A stretch of DNA of 13,810 nt, from contig JAFVXS010000214.1 of assembly GCA_017501025.1 (NCBI GenBank), positions 1 to 13,810 on the forward strand. Direction: 5' to 3'. The position numbers and the translations under genes are program-made. Shown piece after piece: positions 1 through 6,005 of this stretch (within the stretch, counting starts at the first letter, position 1; the number at the start of each line of letters is the position of its first letter). This stretch comes from Alistipes sp. Lineage in GTDB: Bacteria; Bacteroidota; Bacteroidia; Bacteroidales; Rikenellaceae. The notes below the pieces were generated by a model. That model ran no database searches, was not told where the DNA came from, and saw nothing but the letters and a program-made list of their open reading frames with translations.

Positions 1-344
1 CCAACTCGGTACCTGATGGCAATGCTATTCCAATCGCAAAGGCTGATGCGGACGAGTCGATGGATGCTGCTGCTTGCGTAGGTTGTGGTGCTTGTGCTGC
101 AACTTGCAAGAACGGCTCGGCTATGTTGTTCGTTGCTGCTCGTGTGTCGTCGTTGGCAAAGTTGCCACAGGGACGCGTTGAGGGTGCACGTCGTGCAAAG
201 GCGATGGTTGCAAAGATGGACGAACTCGGTTTTGGTAACTGTACCAACACAGGTGCTTGTCAGGCAGAGTGTCCAAAGTCGATCAGTATTGCACATATCG
301 CACGTCTGAACCGCGAGTTTTTGAGTGCGAAGTTGGAGGACTAA
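1..344 (+). CDS. frdB: Succinate dehydrogenase / fumarate reductase iron-sulfur subunit, C-terminal part (5' truncated by window)
   Basis: The reading frame is open from base 3 and ends at TAA 342-344, so the start lies before the window and about 113 C-terminal residues are present. The protein is the electron-transfer subunit of complex II. It passes electrons between the flavoprotein (SdhA/FrdA) and the membrane quinone subunit, facing the cytoplasm. The sequence shows the [4Fe-4S] motif CVGCGACAATC (C-x2-C-x2-C-x3-C) followed by a second Cys cluster, CTNTGACQAECPK, whose pattern fits the [3Fe-4S] ligands. The segment between them (KNGSAMLFVAARV, LPQG, RRAKAMVAKMDELGFGNC) is typical of the Bacteroidota and B. 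subtilis-like type. The N-terminal [2Fe-2S] domain is outside the window. The gene is probably the last of an sdhCAB/frdCAB operon. Sequence cannot decide between the succinate-oxidising and fumarate-reducing direction; anaerobic Bacteroidales mainly reduce fumarate, hence the symbol. Confidence 0.93.
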   Translation, partial: NSVPDGNAIPIAKADADESMDAAACVGCGACAATCKNGSAMLFVAARVSSLAKLPQGRVEGARRAKAMVAKMDELGFGNCTNTGACQAECPKSISIAHIARLNREFLSAKLED

Positions 345-370
345 TTTAGTTAGTTCATTCGACAATTATA

Positions 371-400
371 GGAGAGTGGTGTGTGAAAGCACCACTCTTC
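371..400 (+). terminator. Strong stem-loop between frdB and the barrel-protein gene (terminator or attenuator)
   Basis: A perfect 8-bp inverted repeat, GAGTGGTG (374-381) and CACCACTC (390-397), encloses an 8-base loop. It extends to 11 bp (371-381 with 390-400) if one G-T pair is allowed. It lies 26 bp after the frdB stop, as a terminator would, but the bases after it (ACAATGATAT) are not a T-tract. It ends only 11 bases before the ATG at 412. It is either a weak or leaky terminator or a leader structure acting on the next gene; sequence alone does not decide. Confidence 0.5.
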
Positions 401-411
401 ACAATGATATA

Positions 412-3309
412 ATGAAGGGGCTGAAAACATATTTCGGAACGATTGTGTTCGTTGTTGCATTGTTGTTGTCGGGCGTAGATTATGCCGTGGCACAGAGTAC
501 AACGACACTGTCGGGTCGTTTTATTGACGATACCAACGAAGAGACTATGCCGGGCGTTGTTATCGAGATAGCCAATCAGCAGACCCCCGATACGAAGCGA
601 TATTACACCTCCGAGTATGGCGGAGTCTTCAAAATTTCGGGTCTTCGAGCCGGTAAATATATCTGCAAGGCGACCTTTATGGGTTATGCCGATTGCGACT
701 TTACGGCAGAGGTCGGCACTCTTCCCTGTAATGTAGGCGATATTAGAATGAAGGTCTCTTCGATTGCTATTGAGGCGGTCGTAAAGACGGCTGTTGCCAA
801 TCGTGCTACGATGCTTGGCGACACGCTTCGCTATAATGCCGATGCCTTTAAGGTTGCGATAGATGCCGAGGTGGGAGCTCTGTTGCGTAAGATGCCGGGT
901 ATTATTATCTCGGATGGTAAGGTCGAGGCACAGGGCGAGGAGGTCAAGCAGATATATGTCGATGGCAAGGAGTTCTTCGGTAGCAATATCCAGCAGGTGT
1001 TGCAGAGTATTCCGGCACAGGCAGTCGAGCATATCGAGGTCTATAACCGATTGAGTGAGGCGGCACAAATCACGGGTATTGACGATGGCGACGGTGGTAA
1101 GGTTATCAATATTATCACACGCCAGAGTATCAAACGAAGTCTCTTCGGAAAGGTCCATATCGGAGCGGGTTACGAGCCATCTGCCGTAAGCAATGTCACC
1201 AACAAATTCAAATATACGGCGGGCGGTACGGTAAATATGTTCAACGACGAGTCGCGTTTTACCGCTATGGCACTCTTCAATAACCTGAATAAACAGAATC
1301 TTACGGACGATGATATAGCGATGTCGAATGGCCAAAACTCTGCCAATATTTCGCGTACGATGTCCGTAAATTCACAGCAAGGTGTTGCTGCTGCCGATAT
1401 TTTGGCGTTTAACTACTCCGATGTATGGGGTCGTCGCAACAGGGCAAAGTTCGAGGGTAGTATCTTCTATAATCATATCAGTGCCCGCAACGATTACGTG
1501 GTGGATCGTTGGTACGACGCGGCTGTGACCAAGAAGGATACGATTCATTACGACCAATTCAGTCATCCCGATAACCACACTCTGCGTTTCCGTAGTCGTC
1601 TGGATTGGAAGGTTGGCAAGCGACAAAAATTGGTTGTAATACCAAACATTAATTACTATAACAACAGCTCCATAAATGAGGTTGATACGACGAGTTTGCG
1701 ATGGGGTCAGTCGGGCTATCGTTGGATGCCGAGCGGCAATGATGGTTACAGCACCACCTTGTCGGCAAGTGTCTATGCACAATATTCGTATCGTTTCCTG
1801 CGTCAGGGACGTACGCTGATGATTGTGGCGAGCTATGGCGATTATGTCAGCGATGGCGACCGCGACTACTACTCGAATGGTGCAGGTAAGACCAGCAAAG
1901 AGAGCCCCGATAAGGCAACGATAAAATATACCTATTCGCGTACGATTACCGACAGCCGAACAACTACATTGCGTATTCAGCCGACGTTCCGCGAGCGTAT
2001 AGGTCGCTATTCGCACCTGAACATCAGCTATCGATTGCAATATCAAATGCGTTCGCGCGACTTGTTCAACTATGCAACCGATGCCGACCATCTGATTGAC
2101 GAATCGCGTATCAATCGCAAATCATCGACTACGTCCGACGGCTCATTTATGTTCCATCAGGCAGGTCTGGGTTATCGCTATGGTCGTCAGCGTAATTGGT
2201 TCTCTGTCAATCTGATGATGCAGCACTCTACGCTGAAAAATAACGATAATTGGCACAATGTCTCGACCAATAACTCCTATCTGGATTTCGTCTATAATGC
2301 GACGTTGCAGTGGTCGTTCAATCAGCGAAATACGTTGCGTGTAAGTGCCAATTCGAGTGTCGGAGCACCGGGAGTACATCTGTTGCTCGATGTCTATGAT
2401 GTCAGCAACTCGCAGTATGTCTCGAAGGGAAATCCAAACCTGCGAACATATACCACACATAACTACTTTGCACGCTATACGCACTTAGCCCCTGCACGCG
2501 GAATAACATTTATGCTGATGGGTAAGGCAACCCATATCCAGCACTATATGGGCAGTAAGATTACCTATTCGCCACCTACAATCGAAGTTGATGGCAAGAA
2601 GTATAACCCGATACAACTTACCGAGCGTGTCAATCTCGATGGCTATTGGTCGTACGAGGGTCGTGCAAGTATCGGTTTTCCGGTTAGTTGGCTTGGCTCG
2701 AATCTGAATATCGCCGTTGGTGCTACCTATACTACGGTGCCACTTATAATAAACGACAAGGATGATGTGATGAGTACCGTTAATGCCTATTCGGATTGGA
2801 CTCTTGGCAGCAACATCTCCGAGAAGGTCGATTTTACGTTGAGATGGCGAGGTACCTTTACATCGTCAAATTCGACGCTCGATATTATGACCAATCGCTA
2901 CTTTATGCAGCGAGCAACGGCTAATGTAAAGGTTGTTTTGCCGCTGAACTTCACATTTACCACCTCGGCAGCATTTACGCACTACTTGGGAATTACGAAC
3001 GATTTTAACGATAAATTTTTGTTGTGGAATGTCTCGATTGGCAAGAAAGTGTTGAACCGATTGGGCGAGGTGGAGTTGGTCGCCAACGATATTTTGGGAC
3101 AGAATATGTCGTTTAGTCGTGGTGTATGGGCTGGATATTCGCAGGTGCGATACAACTCGACACTCGGACGCTGCTTCTTGGTGCGATTTACCTATAATAT
3201 TCGTGCGTTCCATACCGGTCCTAAACGTCGTGCTCGTCACGATAGGGCGGCAGCACCTGTCAATCGACTCGATAGAATAGAGAGGGTGCTCAACTCGTTA
3301 AAGTTTTGA
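412..3309 (+). CDS. Outer-membrane beta-barrel protein with carboxypeptidase-regulatory-like and plug-like domains (TonB-dependent receptor-like)
   Basis: The protein has 965 residues from the ATG at 412. That start is chosen because a clear signal peptide begins there (MKGLKTYF, a hydrophobic core, then AVA before Q28). The longer open frame from 325 overlaps frdB and would bury this signal. Residues about 31-115 resemble the Bacteroidota carboxypeptidase-regulatory-like beta-sandwich (LSGRF, MPGV, GGVFKISGLRAGKY). Residues about 120-240 resemble a plug (LRKMPGI at 158-164, YVDGKEFFG from 182, IEVYN, DGGKVINIIT). The remaining ~700 residues are rich in alternating aromatic strands, like the Outer membrane protein beta-barrel family (PF14905 type). 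The last strand (FLVRFTYNIRAF) is followed by a 32-residue basic tail. I see no clear TonB box and no SusD partner, so this is not a standard SusC. The transported or bound ligand is unknown. The gene follows frdB by 67 bp. Confidence 0.87.
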   Translation: MKGLKTYFGTIVFVVALLLSGVDYAVAQSTTTLSGRFIDDTNEETMPGVVIEIANQQTPDTKRYYTSEYGGVFKISGLRAGKYICKATFMGYADCDFTAEVGTLPCNVGDIRMKVSSIAIEAVVKTAVANRATMLGDTLRYNADAFKVAIDAEVGALLRKMPGIIISDGKVEAQGEEVKQIYVDGKEFFGSNIQQVLQSIPAQAVEHIEVYNRLSEAAQITGIDDGDGGKVINIITRQSIKRSLFGKVHIGAGYEPSAVSNVTNKFKYTAGGTVNMFNDESRFTAMALFNNLNKQNLTDDDIAMSNGQNSANISRTMSVNSQQGVAAADILAFNYSDVWGRRNRAKFEGSIFYNHISARNDYVVDRWYDAAVTKKDTIHYDQFSHPDNHTLRFRSRLDWKVGKRQKLVVIPNINYYNNSSINEVDTTSLRWGQSGYRWMPSGNDGYSTTLSASVYAQYSYRFLRQGRTLMIVASYGDYVSDGDRDYYSNGAGKTSKESPDKATIKYTYSRTITDSRTTTLRIQPTFRERIGRYSHLNISYRLQYQMRSRDLFNYATDADHLIDESRINRKSSTTSDGSFMFHQAGLGYRYGRQRNWFSVNLMMQHSTLKNNDNWHNVSTNNSYLDFVYNATLQWSFNQRNTLRVSANSSVGAPGVHLLLDVYDVSNSQYVSKGNPNLRTYTTHNYFARYTHLAPARGITFMLMGKATHIQHYMGSKITYSPPTIEVDGKKYNPIQLTERVNLDGYWSYEGRASIGFPVSWLGSNLNIAVGATYTTVPLIINDKDDVMSTVNAYSDWTLGSNISEKVDFTLRWRGTFTSSNSTLDIMTNRYFMQRATANVKVVLPLNFTFTTSAAFTHYLGITNDFNDKFLLWNVSIGKKVLNRLGEVELVANDILGQNMSFSRGVWAGYSQVRYNSTLGRCFLVRFTYNIRAFHTGPKRRARHDRAAAPVNRLDRIERVLNSLKF

Positions 3310-3332
3310 TAAGCATATATTTATTAACTTTG
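3305..3332 (+). promoter_or_regulatory. Bacteroidota-type promoter for the GH78-like gene
   Basis: TAACTTTG at 3325-3332 fits the Bacteroidota -7 consensus TAnnTTTG exactly. A TTTG (3305-3308) lies 16 bp upstream as a -33 element, a little closer than the usual ~19 bp. It sits over the 3' end of the barrel-protein gene and would start transcription near 3338, giving a ~20-base AT-rich leader. The call rests on consensus match only. Confidence 0.6.
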
Positions 3333-3360
3333 CAAAAAGAAACCTAAAATTCGAAATATT

Positions 3361-5619
3361 ATGAATAATCGCAATTTGATGTGGACACTTCTGCTTGTAT
3401 TTGCTTGTGTCTGGATGTTTATGCCGAGGGGAGGCAGTCAGCCTCAAATTATCACGACTGCCGATGAGATTGCCGATGGAGAGTGGCAATGTTTTCGCCG
3501 TCAATTCTTCTTGCCTTATAACGGTAAGGCAGAGTTGAGAATCGCAGCCGATACGAAGTATTGGTTGTATGTCAATGGTGAGTTGGTTGTTCGCGAGGGT
3601 GGTTTGAAACGAGGCCCTACTCCTACGGGAACATATTGTGATGTGATTGATGTGCCAAATCTCCATTTTGGCGAGAATACCATCGCCGTTTTGGTGCAGT
3701 ACTATGGCAGAAACTCATTCAGCCATCGTCCTACCGCAACTCCGGGTTTGTGGTTCTCGTTGGATACACCGTTGCGAAATATTGTCAGCGATAGCGATTG
3801 GCAGGCAATTCGTTACGATGCATTCTGGGCTCCCGAAGATGAGAATCCGAAGGGTGCAAAGCAGTATCGTCTTGCAGGTGCTAATGTGGGCTATGATGCA
3901 CGTCGTGCAGTAGATTTTGCCGCAGATGATTTCGATTGTTCGCAGTGGCCACAGGCTGTTGTTGTCGAGCGTTCGGCAAGCGATTGGGGCGAGTTTGTCG
4001 AGCGTCCTATTCCGCATTGGCGTTGGACCGAATTGTTGTCCTACCGCAACGTATCGCGTAATGAGGAGGGAGCTGTTGTCGGTAAGTTGCCACACAATGC
4101 CCACGTGACACCTTATATTAAATTAAAGGCGAAGGGTGGCGAGCGTATTGTGATTTGCACGGATGACTATTGGATTGGACCGGCTCGCTCGTTCCGTACG
4201 GAGTATATCGCAAAGGAGGGTGTTCAGGAGTTTGAGACTCCGATTTGGACCAATGGACACGAGGTGCTCTACTTCTTGCCGGAGGGCGTTGAGGTCTTGG
4301 ATGTAAAGTACCGCGAAAGTGGTTACGACAGCGACTTTGTTGGTATGTTTGGTGCTGACGACGCCTTTTATAGCAAGTTGTGGCAGAAGTCGGCACGTAC
4401 GCTCTACGTTACGATGCGTGATAACTATATGGACTGCCCTGACCGTGAGCGAGCACAGTGGTGGGGCGATGTTGTGAACGAACTCGGCGAGGCGGGATAC
4501 CTCTTCGACGAGCGAGCACACCTTTTGACTCGCAAGGCTATCCTCGAATTGATGAATTGGCAACAACCCGATGGTGTTATTGCATCGCCTGTTCCTGGCT
4601 GGTATAACAAGGAGTTACCTTGTCAGATGTTGGCGAGTGTCGGCTATTACGGCTTCTGGACCTACTATATGCTTACGGGCGATAAGGCTACCATCGAGGA
4701 GATATACCCACGAGTTCGCAAGTATGTCGTAGAGGTGTGGAATCCTCAAAACACAGGTCTTGTAAATGTTCGTCGAGGTGGTTGGCATTGGGGCGATTGG
4801 GGCAAAAATATCGACAAGGAGGCCCTGCAACAGTGTTGGTACGCTTTGGCATTGAAGGGTATGGCAAATATGGCAGAGTTGATAGGCAAGGGCAGCGATA
4901 AGTTGTATGCCGAGCAGATGTACGATAAGCTCTACCACGGATTTAACGAGAAGTATTGGAACGAAGAGCGTCAGATGTATGTCTCGAAGAGGTATAAGGA
5001 TTCGCCCGACGACCGAGTTCAGGCTATGGCCGTTGTTGCAGGTTTAGTACCTGCGGAGCGTTACCCTGCGATGTGCGACTTCTTGAAAAAGCACTACAAC
5101 GCCAGCCCATATATGGAGAAGTATGTCTTGGAGGCGTTGTGTATGATGGACCAGCACTCGCAGGCGTTGGAGCGTATGAAGCACCGCTTTGGCGAGATGG
5201 TTGCAGCTCCTCACACCACACTGTGGGAGGGCTGGGAGTACACAGGAGCTCGCGGTATGACCTATAAGCCGGGTAACGGCACCTACAACCACGCTTGGTC
5301 GGGTGGTGGCTTGACTATCTTGTCGCAGTATATTGCCGGTATCGAGCCGCTGACACCTTGCTTCGAGCGTTTCCGTGTTGAGCCAAACCTCGGTACTATC
5401 AACAAGTTGCAATGCCGTGTTCCTACCCGATTTGGTGCACCTATCGAGTTGGCAGCAATTCGAGATAAAGGGTCGTTGCGTTGTCTTGTAACAGTGCCGG
5501 CAGGAACGGTTGCACAAATCGATTTGCCAAAGGAGTTCTCGTCAATCGAATTTGACGGTCAGTTCTTGCAGACTCTTGAACTTGGCGAGGGTGTGCATAC
5601 AGTTGTGTATCGCCCATAG
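3361..5619 (+). CDS. GH78-type (alpha-L-rhamnosidase-like) glycoside hydrolase, exported
   Basis: This 752-residue protein has the architecture of family 78 glycosidases, which remove terminal alpha-L-rhamnose from plant or bacterial glycans with inversion. The N-terminus (MNNRNLMWTLLLVFACVW) is a signal peptide or signal anchor. VFAC at 13-16 loosely resembles a lipobox, but the hydrophobic stretch continues past it. Residues about 30-215 look like beta-sandwich domains, about 225-330 resemble the rhamnosidase concanavalin-like domain, about 335-660 the six-hairpin (alpha/alpha)6 catalytic barrel, and about 665-752 the C-terminal beta domain. The motif DCPDRERAQWWGD starts at D358. Its D358, E363 and D370 have the spacing of the catalytic-site acids described for Bacillus GL1 RhaB, and LWEGW (E623) would supply the later Glu. 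No SusCD pair or other CAZyme is adjacent. L-rhamnose is the family expectation; other alpha-L-sugars are possible. There is no Shine-Dalgarno before the ATG; the leader is AT-rich. Confidence 0.85.
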   Translation: MNNRNLMWTLLLVFACVWMFMPRGGSQPQIITTADEIADGEWQCFRRQFFLPYNGKAELRIAADTKYWLYVNGELVVREGGLKRGPTPTGTYCDVIDVPNLHFGENTIAVLVQYYGRNSFSHRPTATPGLWFSLDTPLRNIVSDSDWQAIRYDAFWAPEDENPKGAKQYRLAGANVGYDARRAVDFAADDFDCSQWPQAVVVERSASDWGEFVERPIPHWRWTELLSYRNVSRNEEGAVVGKLPHNAHVTPYIKLKAKGGERIVICTDDYWIGPARSFRTEYIAKEGVQEFETPIWTNGHEVLYFLPEGVEVLDVKYRESGYDSDFVGMFGADDAFYSKLWQKSARTLYVTMRDNYMDCPDRERAQWWGDVVNELGEAGYLFDERAHLLTRKAILELMNWQQPDGVIASPVPGWYNKELPCQMLASVGYYGFWTYYMLTGDKATIEEIYPRVRKYVVEVWNPQNTGLVNVRRGGWHWGDWGKNIDKEALQQCWYALALKGMANMAELIGKGSDKLYAEQMYDKLYHGFNEKYWNEERQMYVSKRYKDSPDDRVQAMAVVAGLVPAERYPAMCDFLKKHYNASPYMEKYVLEALCMMDQHSQALERMKHRFGEMVAAPHTTLWEGWEYTGARGMTYKPGNGTYNHAWSGGGLTILSQYIAGIEPLTPCFERFRVEPNLGTINKLQCRVPTRFGAPIELAAIRDKGSLRCLVTVPAGTVAQIDLPKEFSSIEFDGQFLQTLELGEGVHTVVYRP

Positions 5620-5623
5620 GTTT

Positions 5624-5743
5624 GAAGTTGTATAACAAGGTGATTTCTGCGTTACGCTTGCCCTCAAAATTCTCATTTACGCCAAGTAAACTGCGGTTTT
5701 TCGGGCTTCGCAAGCCTTGAAATTCCACTTGTTATACAATTTC
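5624..5743. repeat. 120-bp imperfect palindromic element with 16-bp terminal inverted repeats (MITE-like)
   Basis: The ends GAAGTTGTATAACAAG (5624-5639) and CTTGTTATACAATTTC (5728-5743) are inverted repeats matching at 15 of 16 positions. The interior is also roughly self-complementary. TTTAC (5676-5680) and GTAAA (5686-5690) pair at the exact midpoint of the element, and AAAA (5666-5669) mirrors TTTT (5698-5701). The whole could fold into one long hairpin. It begins 4 bp after the stop of the GH78-like gene and separates that gene from its terminator. It encodes no transposase, and no target-site duplication is visible. It may be a non-autonomous mobile or REP-like intergenic repeat; copy number elsewhere is unknown. 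Confidence 0.7.
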
Positions 5744-5750
5744 TAATACA

Positions 5751-5784
5751 AAGGGTGTGTCTAAAAATTGTTAGACACACCCTT
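5751..5784 (+). terminator. Intrinsic terminator of the GH78-like gene
   Basis: A perfect 14-bp inverted repeat, AAGGGTGTGTCTAA (5751-5764) and TTAGACACACCCTT (5771-5784), has a 6-base loop. Such a hairpin downstream of a gene end is a typical Bacteroidota terminator. The tract after it (CTGTTTG) is only weakly T-rich. On the minus strand the following bases read TGTATTAG, so bidirectional use is possible between these convergent genes. Confidence 0.72.
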
Positions 5785-5828
5785 CTGTTTGCCGCTTTGT
5801 AACATCGGCTCTGCCCTCGTTTTTTTGT

Positions 5829-5932
5829 TAGGACATCTGGGACTTATAGGACTTTTAGGACAGCCGCTTCGCTGCTAATTTTTTTCGCTGTGGTCGCTCG
5901 TCCTAGTCGTCCTAGCCGTCCTATTTGTCCTA
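5829..5932. repeat. Inverted array of eight TAGGAC/GTCCTA hexamers with exact 9-bp period
   Basis: The left half carries TAGGAC at 5829-5834, TGGGAC at 5838-5843, and TAGGAC at 5847-5852 and 5856-5861. The right half carries the complement GTCCTA at 5900-5905, 5909-5914, 5918-5923 and 5927-5932. In both halves the units repeat every 9 bp, with the three bases between units differing (ATC, TTA, TTT; GTC, GCC, TTT). A 38-base spacer containing a small CAGC/GCTG hairpin and a T7 run separates the halves. The two halves can pair as four 6-bp helices separated by 3x3 internal loops. The function is unknown. Confidence 0.82.
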
Positions 5933-5953
5933 GTGCGGCGGTTGGCATAAATC

Positions 5954-5984
5954 ATCAGGGCTGCCCACAAAAGGCAGCCCTGAT
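5954..5984 (-). terminator. Intrinsic terminator of the minus-strand operon
   Basis: ATCAGGGCTGCC (5954-5965) and GGCAGCCCTGAT (5973-5984) form a perfect 12-bp stem with a 7-base loop, 21 bp beyond the stop codon of the phosphoesterase gene on the minus strand. Bases past the stem in that direction (GATTTATG) are moderately T-rich. It probably ends the glmM-peptidase-phosphoesterase transcript. Confidence 0.78.
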
Positions 5985-6005
5985 CGATTATCTATATAGC
6001 AGCGA

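Noticed and set aside
325..411. Earlier start at 325 for the barrel protein
   Set aside because: It would overlap frdB and place 29 residues without export features before a perfect signal peptide starting at 412.
355..2484. Long minus-strand open frames (355-1335, 1372-2091, 2143-2484) opposite the barrel-protein gene
   Set aside because: Their translations lack any domain pattern, and they lie fully inside a well-supported plus-strand gene. They follow from its codon use, which avoids stops on the reverse strand.
3361..3408. Lipoprotein signal (VFAC) in the GH78-like protein
   Set aside because: The hydrophobic run continues after the Cys (VWMFM) and the -2 residue is Phe. A cleaved signal or membrane anchor is at least as likely.
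5441..5728. Minus-strand open frame running through the palindromic element into the GH78-like gene
   Set aside because: Its first part is the inverted-repeat element read as protein and the rest is antisense to the hydrolase. The element, not a gene, explains it.
5900..5932. Possible repeat-peptide coding in the GTCCTA array (Val-Leu-rich in one frame, Arg-Pro-Ser-like in another)
   Set aside because: The 9-bp period gives a periodic peptide in any frame, but there is no start or ribosome site and the arms are complementary. Structure or binding is a better explanation.
5829..5932. CRISPR array
   Set aside because: The units are 6 bp with 3-bp spacers and switch orientation halfway. CRISPR repeats are longer, direct, and separated by spacers of about 30 bp.
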